This document shows, piece after piece, positions 7,888 through 16,362 of a DNA stretch of 64,000 nt. Within the stretch, counting starts at the first letter, position 1, and the number at the start of each line of letters is the position of its first letter. Below the pieces are notes generated by a model. That model was given only the letters and a program-made list of their open reading frames with translations, did no database searches and had not been told where the DNA came from. This DNA comes from an uncultured Oscillospiraceae bacterium (GTDB lineage: Bacteria > Bacillota > Clostridia > Oscillospirales > Oscillospiraceae). The DNA lies in assembly GCA_910588045.1 (NCBI GenBank), contig CAJUPS010000005.1, positions 1 to 64,000 of the forward strand, given 5' to 3'. Both the position numbers and the translations under genes were made by a program.

Positions 7888-8037
7888 ATGCCAGATTACA
7901 AGGAAATGTATCTCGAAATGGTCCGAGGGACAGAAAAGGCTATCAACATTCTGATTGACGTGCAGCAAAAATGCGAGGAAATGTATATCAGCAGTCCGGA
8001 CATACCAGACGAAGAGCAGCGCGAAAACCAGGCATAA
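7888..8037 (+). CDS. Small conserved-looking acidic protein
   Basis: A 49-aa protein (MPDYKEMYLEMVRGTEKAIN at the start) behind a strong GGAGGTGATCAA ribosome site. It is predicted to be one amphipathic helix followed by an acidic tail. Small proteins beginning YKEMYL are common next to HTH genes in clostridial prophages, from memory. No function is known to me. A strong terminator follows the stop. Confidence 0.6.
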   Translation: MPDYKEMYLEMVRGTEKAINILIDVQQKCEEMYISSPDIPDEEQRENQA

Positions 8038-8040
8038 GAA

Positions 8041-8080
8041 ACCGCCGCCCCAGTCCTTGCAACTGGGGCGGCGGTTTTTT
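8041..8080. terminator. Intrinsic terminator between converging genes
   Basis: A perfect 14-bp stem (8041-8054 / 8062-8075) with a 7-nt loop and six Ts on the plus strand ends the 49-aa gene. It may also serve the esterase operon converging from the right, though the T-run on that side is shorter. Confidence 0.85.
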
Positions 8081-8086
8081 CCTCTT

Positions 8087-9061
8087 TTATAGCTCCCGGA
8101 GGAAGCGATAGATCAAATCGTCCACGAACGGGAACATATCCATCTCATGCCCGTAGTCGGGGAGGATCCGCATCTCCTTCTCGGAAGAAATTTTGTTATA
8201 GGCGGCAAACTGGGTGGATGGCGGACAGATCTGGTCCATCATGCCGGTAAACCACAGCACCTTTGCCTGAATGTGGGGCGCATGGTGCTGGATGTCGATA
8301 TAGCCCAGCCGCTCCCACAGCTCATCCTCCCGCTGGTGGAAGGGGTCCTTCTTCCGGAAGTGCCACCAGAACTGCCGATAGGCGTTGCTGGCGTTGCACA
8401 GATCCATCTCCCACACCCGCTTGAAGTCCGACAGGAAGGGGTAGATCACCGCGATCCGCTGCACCGGCTCCAGCGCCGCACAGGCCACGCTCAATCCGCC
8501 GCCCTGGGAGTTCCCTGTCAGGCCGATGCGCGCCTCATCCACAAAAGGCATGGATTTCAGGATGCGGACGGCCTGGACGCAGTCGGCGTAGATGGACCGG
8601 TAGAGCAGCGCCTCCGGGTCCGTGCAGGACGTGCCCCGCAGGATCTGACCATACAGGGTCTCCGTGTCGCCGCCGCAGGAGACATCCTCCGAGCATCCCC
8701 CCTGCCCCCGGGTATCCAGGGCCAATACGACCATGCCGCTGTAGACAAAGGGCAGACGCTCAAACCAGCTCCCGCAGAAGTGGTGATACCCGTGGAACAC
8801 ACACACGGCGGGGAGGCGCCCCTCGATCCTCTCCGGCCGCAGCAGCTTACCGTGGATACGCGCGCCGCCCAGGCCCGTGAAGTAGAGATGGTCACACCGC
8901 ACGCCCGGTGCGGGAAACGCCTCGGGCTCCAACTCGTAGGACACCCCCAGCGCCCCCACCTCGTCCAGTGTCCTCGCCCAGTATGTATCAAAATCCGCCG
9001 GGCGGGGATTGACCCCCTGGTACTGGTGGAGCTGATGCAGACTCAAATCAAAAACTGCCAC
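8087..9061 (-). CDS. CE7-family acetylxylan esterase / cephalosporin-C deacetylase
   Basis: This 324-aa alpha/beta hydrolase removes acetyl groups from sugars. The nucleophile is S185 in GNSQGG; RGQGG (118-122) is the CE7 oxyanion-region motif; D in TGMMDQICPP and H in DYGHEMD complete the triad; the length is typical (about 320). There is no signal peptide, so it acts in the cytosol. It is the last gene of the sugar ABC-transport unit to its right, which suggests that imported acetylated oligosaccharides (for example xylo-oligosaccharides) are deacetylated after uptake. The substrate is inferred from the family. Confidence 0.92.
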   Translation of the reverse strand: MAVFDLSLHQLHQYQGVNPRPADFDTYWARTLDEVGALGVSYELEPEAFPAPGVRCDHLYFTGLGGARIHGKLLRPERIEGRLPAVCVFHGYHHFCGSWFERLPFVYSGMVVLALDTRGQGGCSEDVSCGGDTETLYGQILRGTSCTDPEALLYRSIYADCVQAVRILKSMPFVDEARIGLTGNSQGGGLSVACAALEPVQRIAVIYPFLSDFKRVWEMDLCNASNAYRQFWWHFRKKDPFHQREDELWERLGYIDIQHHAPHIQAKVLWFTGMMDQICPPSTQFAAYNKISSEKEMRILPDYGHEMDMFPFVDDLIYRFLREL

Positions 9062-9079
9062 TGTTTTCGCCCCTTTTCG

Positions 9080-10015
9080 TTACTGGTCGCTGCGCTGGAT
9101 GCGCCGCAACAGGAAGATGGAAATGCCGAAGATGATGGCCAGCATCAGGAAGGACAGCGCCGAGCTGTAGCCGATATACCAGTAGTTGAACCCCTGGTAG
9201 TAGGCGAACAGATTCAGCGTCTCCGTGGCGTTGCCGGGGCCGCCGGCCGTCATGGCCATGATGGAGTCAAATCGCCGGATGGCGTCCATGATTCGGAACA
9301 GCAGGGCCAGCAAAAGCATGGGCCGCACCAGGGGTAGGGTAATGCTGAAAAACTGCCGGGTGGTGCTGGCCCCATCCATGCGGGCCGCCTCGTAGTAGTC
9401 CTTGCTGATGGACTGGATGCCCGCCAGCAGGATGGTGGAGACAAAGGGCGTGGACATCCAGATGTCGGTGATGATGACCGTCATCAGCGCCGTACTGGAG
9501 TCCCCCAGCCAGTTCACCGGCGGAATGTGCAGCAGGGAGAGGAAATAGTTCACCATGCCCAGGTCCGTGTTGAACAGCATCCGCCACATGATACCGGAGA
9601 CCACCGGCGTGATCATCATAGGGATGATATAGAGCGCCCGCATGAGTTTGACGCCCCGAAACTCCCGGGAGAGCAGCAGCGCAATCAGCATACCGCACAC
9701 CATCTGTCCCGCCACCGTTGCACACACCTGGATAAAGCTGATCCAGACAGAGTGCCAGAAATTCTTGTCCTGACAGGCCCGCACGAAGTTATCCAGCCCT
9801 ACGAACCGGATGTTCTCCGGATTCATCAGGGTGTAGTCAAACAGGGCGATCCCCACGGAGAAGATCAATGGTACAACCGTCAGCAGGAACAGCAGGAGGA
9901 ATGAAGGGCCAATCAGCATAAAATAGGTCATTTTATCCCGGCTGATGGTGCGTCTCTCCCTGTGGCTGTCGGCTTGCCGCGCGACGTTCGCTGTGGTTAA
10001 AGTTATCCCTTCCAA
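9080..10015 (-). CDS. CUT1 sugar ABC transporter permease (MalF-like)
   Basis: A 311-aa inner-membrane permease with six main helices after a charged N-terminal segment. The EAA loop YYEAARMDGASTTRQFFSITLP (about residues 203-224) contacts the ATPase. It pairs with the MalG-like permease two genes away and the lipoprotein between them. No ATPase gene is present here, as is common for CUT1 systems in Firmicutes that share a single MsmX-type ATPase encoded elsewhere. Confidence 0.93.
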   Translation of the reverse strand: MEGITLTTANVARQADSHRERRTISRDKMTYFMLIGPSFLLLFLLTVVPLIFSVGIALFDYTLMNPENIRFVGLDNFVRACQDKNFWHSVWISFIQVCATVAGQMVCGMLIALLLSREFRGVKLMRALYIIPMMITPVVSGIMWRMLFNTDLGMVNYFLSLLHIPPVNWLGDSSTALMTVIITDIWMSTPFVSTILLAGIQSISKDYYEAARMDGASTTRQFFSITLPLVRPMLLLALLFRIMDAIRRFDSIMAMTAGGPGNATETLNLFAYYQGFNYWYIGYSSALSFLMLAIIFGISIFLLRRIQRSDQ

Positions 10016-10063
10016 GGTTATCCCTTCCTTCCTTAATGCCGCCTTCTGTTGATGCGCCGGGCG

Positions 10064-11437
10064 TTACATCAGACCATCCCGCTGTAGGATCTTGATGGTC
10101 TCCGCGTTGGTCTCCAGCATGGCCTCCTCCGCCGTCTTCTTGCCTGCGGCGGCATCCGAAATATTGACGGACATAATGTTGCGGATCTCCGCCGTCTGAG
10201 AAATCACGGGCCAGTACAGGGGACAGGCGGTCTCCAGGCTCTTGGCCAGGGCGGCGCCCAGCTCGGCGTTCATGTACTGGTCGATCTCCGGGTGCTCCAG
10301 CACGTCGGTACGGACGGGAGAGGTCTGCTTCCCGGACTTGGTCTGCTCCCAGGTCACCTCGAAGCCCGTCAGGTACTCCATCAGCTTCCAGGATTCCTCC
10401 GGGTGCTCGGTGTTCTTTGCCATCATAAAGGTCCAGGGGGCGCCGATGGCCCGGCCTTCCTCAAAGGCGGAGAAGCCCACGTCCTCCGAGATCAGGGAGT
10501 TCTCCGGGTTGAGCAAATTGCCCGCCAGGATGGAGGTGTCGATCCACATGGCGGCCTTCCCCTGCTGCATGGCCAGCATGGCGTCCTCAAAGCCGTAGTT
10601 GGCAATGCCCTGGGGGGCGTACTTGTGGAAGTCCGCGTAGTATTGGGTCGCCTGGATGGCGGCGGGCTGGTCGAGCACGGCGATGTCGGGACAGCCGGGG
10701 ACATCATACCAGTTTCCGCCCTGGGAGAACCACAGCATCAGCCAGAAGAAGGTGTTGATGGTCTGCTCGCGGCTGGCGCGGAAGACGATGCCGTACTGGC
10801 CGTCTTCGGGGTGGTTGAGCTTCTCGGCTACCTCCAGCACCTCGGCGAGAGTCTTGGGCGGGCTGTCGGGATCCAGGCCGTTGGCCGCAAAGATGGCCTT
10901 GTTGTAGTAGAGGATGTTGGTGCCCATCTGGTAGACCACGGCGTAGCGGTGCCCATCCCGTGTTACCACGTCCAGCATGGAGTCGGCAAAGCCGTCCCGC
11001 CACTCCTGACTGGTCAGGCTGTCGTCCGCAATGAACTCCTCCAGGGGGTGTGCCCAGCCGGAATCCAGCAGCTGTCCCCACATGCCGTTACTGGCCATGA
11101 AGACATCGTACTCCTGCTTCTCCGCGGACAGGCCCAGCATCACCTTCTGAATGTAACCGGACTCCGTAATGATGTCCACGTTGACCTTGACGTTGTTCTC
11201 CTCCTCAAATTTGGGCAGGAAGTTGACCAGGTCGTCCGTGTGCTCCCCCTGCGACAGGGCGAGATTGATAACAACAGGGTCCCCCTTGGGGGTCTCATTG
11301 CCGGTCTGGGACGCGGAGGACTGCTGCCCCCCGTCGGAAGCCGGGTCCTTCTGTTCGTCGGATTTGTTGCCGCAGCCCACCAGCAGGGATGCCGCCATGA
11401 CCGCTGCCAGCAGCAGGGATAGGATGCGCTTTTTCAT
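10064..11437 (-). CDS. Sugar-binding lipoprotein of the ABC transporter
   Basis: The 457-aa extracellular solute-binding protein has a lipoprotein signal peptide with lipobox LVGC (C22), then a low-complexity linker, then a family 1 solute-binding fold. The region GTNILYYNKAIFAANGLDPD is a typical CUT1 hallmark. It delivers the sugar to the two permeases flanking it. The order permease-binding protein-permease is less usual than binding protein first. Confidence 0.93.
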   Translation of the reverse strand: MKKRILSLLLAAVMAASLLVGCGNKSDEQKDPASDGGQQSSASQTGNETPKGDPVVINLALSQGEHTDDLVNFLPKFEEENNVKVNVDIITESGYIQKVMLGLSAEKQEYDVFMASNGMWGQLLDSGWAHPLEEFIADDSLTSQEWRDGFADSMLDVVTRDGHRYAVVYQMGTNILYYNKAIFAANGLDPDSPPKTLAEVLEVAEKLNHPEDGQYGIVFRASREQTINTFFWLMLWFSQGGNWYDVPGCPDIAVLDQPAAIQATQYYADFHKYAPQGIANYGFEDAMLAMQQGKAAMWIDTSILAGNLLNPENSLISEDVGFSAFEEGRAIGAPWTFMMAKNTEHPEESWKLMEYLTGFEVTWEQTKSGKQTSPVRTDVLEHPEIDQYMNAELGAALAKSLETACPLYWPVISQTAEIRNIMSVNISDAAAGKKTAEEAMLETNAETIKILQRDGLM

Positions 11438-11526
11438 TGAATGATCCTCCTTATCTTCTTCTCAAGTGTACCAACAATATTTCCTCCGGAGCGCCGCCCC
11501 GGACACGGATGAAACAAGACGCAGCA

Positions 11527-12357
11527 TCAGCCCTTCACCGCGCCGCCGGTCAGGCCCCGGACCAGGCCCTTCTGGCAGAGAATGGTGAACACCAGAATGG
11601 GCAGCACCACCAGCACAGAGGCCGCGCACAGCTCGCCCCAGTTGGTCCCCGCGGAGTTCATGAACCCCTGGATTGCCACGGACACGGGCCGGGTCTCCTT
11701 CCCGGTCAGGATCAGTGCGTAGAAGTATTCGTTCCAGGACATCATGAAGGAGAACATGGCGCAGGTCGCAATGCCGGGCACAATCATGGGGATGACTACG
11801 CGCAAAAGCGTCTGTGTCCGGGAACAGCCGTCGATCATGGCCGCCTCCTCGATCTCCTTGGGGACCCCCTTGACAAAGCCCATGATGAGCCAGGTCACAA
11901 AGGGGAGCACCATGGTCATATACACCATGGAGGTGGTGAAATACTTGTCGGTCCATCCCAGGCTGCGGCAAATCATGTAGAAGGGGATGACGATTCCCAT
12001 AGGGGGAATCATGCGGGCCAGGATGATCCACATACCCATGGCGTTGCCCGCCTTCGTGTTGTTCCGCGCCAGCGAGTAGCCCGAGGTTACGCCGAAGAGG
12101 ATGGCCAGCACGGTGGTGATCAGCGCTACAATCAGACTGTTGCGGTAGCTGGCCAGGAAGCCCCCGGTGGTCAGCACCGCCGCATAGTTTTTGAAGTTTG
12201 GAGCAAAAAACCACACCGGCGGCGTGGCAAATGCCTCCATCTTGGACTTCATCGACGTGGAGATCAGCCAGTACAGGGGGAACAGGGAGCAAAGCACCAC
12301 CCCCAGGGTGAGCAGGTTCAGCAGGTATCCTGGCGCCCTCCGTTTCAATTGATTCAT
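11527..12357 (-). CDS. CUT1 sugar ABC transporter permease (MalG-like)
   Basis: A 276-aa permease with six helices and the EAA loop EIEEAAMIDGCSRTQTLLRV toward the C-terminus. It is the first gene of the minus-strand transport-esterase operon and lies behind a promoter with a good -10 (TATACT, complement of 12417-12422) but a poor -35, as expected for an activator-dependent promoter. The likely activator is the AraC-type response regulator encoded just upstream. Confidence 0.93.
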   Translation of the reverse strand: MNQLKRRAPGYLLNLLTLGVVLCSLFPLYWLISTSMKSKMEAFATPPVWFFAPNFKNYAAVLTTGGFLASYRNSLIVALITTVLAILFGVTSGYSLARNNTKAGNAMGMWIILARMIPPMGIVIPFYMICRSLGWTDKYFTTSMVYMTMVLPFVTWLIMGFVKGVPKEIEEAAMIDGCSRTQTLLRVVIPMIVPGIATCAMFSFMMSWNEYFYALILTGKETRPVSVAIQGFMNSAGTNWGELCAASVLVVLPILVFTILCQKGLVRGLTGGAVKG

Positions 12358-12416
12358 TCTGAATTTCTCCTTTCCTGCGTTTTGCCCGGACGCGGCGGCC
12401 GTTGCTTGATGCTGTC

Positions 12417-12422
12417 AGTATA
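12417..12422 (-). promoter_or_regulatory. -10 element of the sugar operon
   Basis: On the minus strand the sequence reads TGCTATACTGAC, an extended -10 (TGnTATACT). No good -35 stands 17 bp upstream, which fits activation by the neighbouring YesN-type regulator. Confidence 0.45.
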
Positions 12423-12585
12423 GCAGAACCGACTTCCCTCTTGCGGGTAAAGTTTTTTTGTCGTAAGTGGACAATTTTGCGCTTTACCGTCTGTTCGCAC
12501 AAATTCTATCCTATTATGATGCGAGAGGTTATTGATTTTTTCTGCCGGCAACGGTACAATAAAGGAGAGCGTCGGTATATGCGCA

Positions 12586-12624
12586 AAAGGGCCGGCGGCA
12601 GGTTGACCCTGCCACCGGCCCTGC
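12586..12624 (-). terminator. Terminator of the sensor kinase gene
   Basis: A GC-rich stem of about 14 bp (near 12589-12602 and 12607-12621, one mismatch) lies just past the kinase stop, followed on the minus strand by TTTTG. Confidence 0.7.
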
Positions 12625-12638
12625 GGTATCACTGCCCG

Positions 12639-14465
12639 TCAGTCGGGATGGTCGCTCTCTCCACCGGTGATGGGGATCACCACCTCCACCCTCGTTCCCT
12701 CTGGCGAGGAGGAGATGTGCAGCTCCGCCGTCTCGCGGTAGTATAGCCGCAGCCTCGCCCGGATGTTGCGCAGACCGAAGTTACTGCCCCGGGCACAGTC
12801 GTGCTCCTCCAGGTCCAAGGCGTGTCCACTGTTGATGGCCTCCAGCTTTTCCGGCGGGATGCCCACGCCGTCGTCCGACACGGAAATGCGCAGCTTCGCG
12901 CCCGCCCGAACCGCCTGGATGGCAATGTGGCCCCCGGGCTCCGGCTTTTCCATCAGCCCGTGGATGATGGCATTTTCCGCGATGGGTTGGAGTACCAGCT
13001 TGGTTATGGGGACCGACTCGATTCCGGGCTCCACCTCCAGGGTGTACATGACCGCATCCTCGAAGCGGATCTTCTGGATCTCCAAATAGGTTTGGACATG
13101 GGCCAGCTCGTCCCGCAGGGGAACGATCTCATTTCCCTTGGACAGGGAGATCCGGTAAAACCGGGAGAGCAGCTGCACCATGTGGGAGATGTCCTCCGCG
13201 CCGTGCTCCAGGGCCATCCAGTTAATGACATCCAGGGAGTTGTATAGGAAGTGGGAGTCAATCTGCGCCTGCATGGCGGACAGCTGGGCCTCCTTTTTCT
13301 CCAGCTCCTCCTGGAGAATGTGCTGGCTCAGGCGCTGGTTTCGGTCCTGCATATCGGCGAACGCGTCGATGATCTGCCGCAGCTCATTGTAAAATTCCAC
13401 CTTCTCCTGGGGATCAATCCCCACGCTGCCGTCGGGCAGAACTACCCGGGAGAGCAGCTTCTTCACCCGCCAGGTCATGGACCGGGAGAGAACGGAGTCC
13501 AAGAGCAGCAGCACCAGACAGGCCAGCGCCATGCTGCCGCCCAAGAGCAGCAGGGCCGATCGGTTCCGAGCCCGCAGGGGCGCCACCGGGGTGAGAGAAA
13601 TCAGCCGCCAGTCGCTCTGCTCCACCGCCCTCCGGTGAACCAGAAACTGTTCCCCCCCGATTCTCGTCTTATAGCCGCTCTCTCCGCCTACCTCCAGCTG
13701 GTCAAAGAGCGGGATCTCCGAGAGCGGAAGCCCCACCTGGTCCCCCTGCGTCGAGGTCAGCACGGCGCCGTCCTCATGGACCAGCAGCACCCGGGAACCG
13801 CAGGCATCCTCCACCTCCCGGAGCAGGCGGCTCAATTCCGCTGTGCTCGCATACACGCTGACCACACCCAGAACGCCCGCGCTCATACTGTAGTCCCGGG
13901 TGATGCGGGCCATCCCCACAAGGAGGCCGTCAAACAGGTGGCTGTACCCCTCCATCTGGAAGGGGTTGGTCCACAGAGGCCGCCCGTACCGCATGTCCAG
14001 CCGGTCACGCCAGGGGGGCGGGTTGTCCTCCAGGTGCAGGAAGTTCCGGCCGCGTCCCAGGTAGATGGCGTCCTGCTGGAAATAGAGCGTGGTATAGATC
14101 GTGACATTATTGGTATATACGTCGTTGACGATTCGTCGCAGCTGGGCGTAATCCTCGATCTGTTCGTCGAAGCTGCGCCCCGTGGCCAGGGACGACATGG
14201 CCGAGTACACCGTCGAATTGGTCGCCATCCGCTCGGAGACCTGGTGTATATTGCTCACCACGTGACCCAGCGTGACGGACAGCTGGGCCACCGACCGGTC
14301 CACGTCCGACGCCATGGCGGAGTAGACATTATTGGTCAATACCACATAGTAACAGGAGGTCAGTCCCGCAATCACAACGATACTGACCGCAAAAAAGTTC
14401 AGCAGCAGCTTTGTCCTGAATTTCAGCTCCATATAGCTGGCGCCGATGCGTCGTAGAAACCCCAT
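12639..14465 (-). CDS. YesM-type sensor histidine kinase
   Basis: A 608-aa two-helix membrane sensor: helix 1 at about 20-42, an extracellular Cache-like sensor domain to about 300, helix 2 at 304-323, a HAMP-like segment, then a His_kinase domain with H405 in SHFLYNSLD and a HATPase domain (IAENAIIHG, SDDGVGIP). Family members autophosphorylate in response to extracellular carbohydrates and pass the phosphate to a YesN regulator. That partner is encoded divergently 83 bp away. The start is preceded by GGGGGG four bases upstream. Confidence 0.92.
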   Translation of the reverse strand: MGFLRRIGASYMELKFRTKLLLNFFAVSIVVIAGLTSCYYVVLTNNVYSAMASDVDRSVAQLSVTLGHVVSNIHQVSERMATNSTVYSAMSSLATGRSFDEQIEDYAQLRRIVNDVYTNNVTIYTTLYFQQDAIYLGRGRNFLHLEDNPPPWRDRLDMRYGRPLWTNPFQMEGYSHLFDGLLVGMARITRDYSMSAGVLGVVSVYASTAELSRLLREVEDACGSRVLLVHEDGAVLTSTQGDQVGLPLSEIPLFDQLEVGGESGYKTRIGGEQFLVHRRAVEQSDWRLISLTPVAPLRARNRSALLLLGGSMALACLVLLLLDSVLSRSMTWRVKKLLSRVVLPDGSVGIDPQEKVEFYNELRQIIDAFADMQDRNQRLSQHILQEELEKKEAQLSAMQAQIDSHFLYNSLDVINWMALEHGAEDISHMVQLLSRFYRISLSKGNEIVPLRDELAHVQTYLEIQKIRFEDAVMYTLEVEPGIESVPITKLVLQPIAENAIIHGLMEKPEPGGHIAIQAVRAGAKLRISVSDDGVGIPPEKLEAINSGHALDLEEHDCARGSNFGLRNIRARLRLYYRETAELHISSSPEGTRVEVVIPITGGESDHPD

Positions 14466-14548
14466 AATACCCCCCGCAGATTGAAAAACCAGATGTATGA
14501 TCCCACCCCCTAATCGACGGGATCAGAACGGCCAGGAGAGAACACACT

Positions 14549-16177
14549 ATGAAACTGTTGATTGTAGACGACGAGCCCCGCACCGTAAAGGGTCTGCTCA
14601 AGTGCCTGGACTACGCCAGCTTCGGCATCCACGAGATCCGCACCGCCTCGGACGGGCTGGCGGCGCTGGAGACGATGGAGCACTTTCCCGCGGACATCGT
14701 GCTGGCGGACATCGGAATGCCCAAGATGAGCGGAATTGAGCTCTCACGGGAGCTGTGCCGCCTGTATCCCGCCGTCCGGATCGCCTTTATCACCGGACAC
14801 GCGGACGTGGATTACATGAAGTCCGCCTTCAAGGCCCAGGCAGCAGACTATATCCTCAAGCCCATCGACGTGCAGGAGCTCCGCAGCGTCATGGAGCGCA
14901 TCACTGCCCAAATCAGTACCGAGCGCCAACGGACGGCCTATCTGCGAGAGATCGAGAGCCGCCTGGACGAGAGCATACCCCTGCTGCGGGAGAAGTTCTT
15001 CCTGGGCCTTCTGAACAACGACTTCTCCGATCCGGCGCTGATTGCGGAGAGACTCCGCGTCCTGCGCCTGTCGTTCACGCCTGACACGGGGTACGCCGTC
15101 TTTGTCATTGTGCCGGATCACCCGGCGGAGGCCAGACCATCGGACGGGGGCCTCCTGTCCGTGGCCATTGCCAGCAATACGCAGGAGATCCTCTCCGCCC
15201 ACGGCGGCGGCTACTGCTTTGAGAAGGCGGATTCCCACTTCGTGTGCATTCTCACGCTGCCCCAGCTCCAGTCGCTGCCCGGAGACGACAGCCTCACCCC
15301 CACCGCCGAGGAGCTGCTGGAGTCCATTGCCGGAGAGGTGCGCCAGGCGCTGGCGGAGAATCTGGAGCTGAGCGTTACCATCGGGGTTGCCCCCTGGTGC
15401 GAGCGCCTCACCGACCTGCCCGCCGCCTATGAAATCGCCCAGCAGGCCGCCGCCCGACGGCTGTACCTGGGCACCAATCAGATCATCCTCGGCAGCAGCA
15501 CGGGTATCCACCAGGCCCCCTTTGTCCATATCCCCTTTTTCCATTATAACAGGATATACACGGCGGTTGTCAATAGCAACGTGGACGAGGCCCTGCTGGT
15601 GACGGATGAGATTTTCCGGACCATCGGGGCGTGCGGCACATGGAAGCGGGCCCAGGTGCTGACGGTATGCGCCCAGATCATCACCGCCGCCAACAGCGCC
15701 CTGACGGAGAGCATAGAGTGCTCGGACGAGGATGCCGCCGCCCTGACGGGCGCACTCGCGCGGATTCAATCCTGCACCACCATCGACGAGATGCGCAGCA
15801 TGGTGGAGGGGCACATCCGGCAGAGCGCGGAGCGGATTCTCTCCGCCAGTCTCTCCGTTCCCGGCGATATAGTCCACACCGTCAAGACCATCGTCAATGA
15901 ACACTACAGCGAAAACATCTCCCTGCGCACCATTGCCAAGGACGTATACCTCTCCCCCTCCTACTTATGCCTGTTATTTAAGCAGGAGACCGGCCAGACG
16001 CTCACCAGCTATATCACCGGTGTACGCATCGAACGAGCGAAGCACCTGATGCAAAATCGAAATAAAAAGCTCATTGACGTCTGCTTTGAGGTCGGCTTCA
16101 ACGACTCCAAATATTTTAGCCGCGTATTCAAAAAGTACACCGGCAAGAGCCCCAGCGCGTACCAGTCCGACATGTAA
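14549..16177 (+). CDS. YesN-type response regulator (REC + AraC HTH)
   Basis: The 542-aa protein has an N-terminal receiver domain with the acidic pair DD at 7-8, phospho-acceptor D54 (VLADIGMP) and K104 region (YILKPID), a long middle region, and a C-terminal AraC double helix-turn-helix (ISLRTIAKDVYLSPSYLCLL ... LIDVCFEVGFNDSKYFSRVF). It is the partner of the adjacent histidine kinase and the likely activator of the permease-lipoprotein-permease-esterase operon. Confidence 0.93.
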   Translation: MKLLIVDDEPRTVKGLLKCLDYASFGIHEIRTASDGLAALETMEHFPADIVLADIGMPKMSGIELSRELCRLYPAVRIAFITGHADVDYMKSAFKAQAADYILKPIDVQELRSVMERITAQISTERQRTAYLREIESRLDESIPLLREKFFLGLLNNDFSDPALIAERLRVLRLSFTPDTGYAVFVIVPDHPAEARPSDGGLLSVAIASNTQEILSAHGGGYCFEKADSHFVCILTLPQLQSLPGDDSLTPTAEELLESIAGEVRQALAENLELSVTIGVAPWCERLTDLPAAYEIAQQAAARRLYLGTNQIILGSSTGIHQAPFVHIPFFHYNRIYTAVVNSNVDEALLVTDEIFRTIGACGTWKRAQVLTVCAQIITAANSALTESIECSDEDAAALTGALARIQSCTTIDEMRSMVEGHIRQSAERILSASLSVPGDIVHTVKTIVNEHYSENISLRTIAKDVYLSPSYLCLLFKQETGQTLTSYITGVRIERAKHLMQNRNKKLIDVCFEVGFNDSKYFSRVFKKYTGKSPSAYQSDM

Positions 16178-16184
16178 TCCCGGA

Positions 16185-16213
16185 TTTACTTTCTCCCGAT
16201 TCTGTGGTATACT
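16185..16213 (+). promoter_or_regulatory. Promoter of the AAA+ ATPase gene
   Basis: TTTACT (16185-16190) and TATACT (16208-16213) are spaced by 17 bp with TGTGG before the -10. The resulting leader of about 140 nt contains the hairpin repeat at 16258-16335. Confidence 0.6.
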
Positions 16214-16257
16214 GTCTTCCATTCAGAGGTAACCGGCTGTTCCCATCGTCACCATGC

Positions 16258-16335
16258 GGAAATTTTGGAATCGCCGCCATCTGAAGAGCGAGTTAAAGTT
16301 CTTTTTGATACTTTTTCTTTCAAGAAAAAGTATGA
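16258..16335 (+). repeat. Hairpin repeat, copy 2
   Basis: This is the second copy of the element at 1173-1247 (which is on the minus strand). The 3-prime part forms a hairpin with arms near 16308-16319 and 16323-16333. It sits in the untranslated leader of the AAA+ gene and could act as a terminator or attenuator, although the T-run is inside the stem. Confidence 0.6.
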
Positions 16336-16362
16336 GGAAAAAGGAAAAGAGGCATCCTCACC

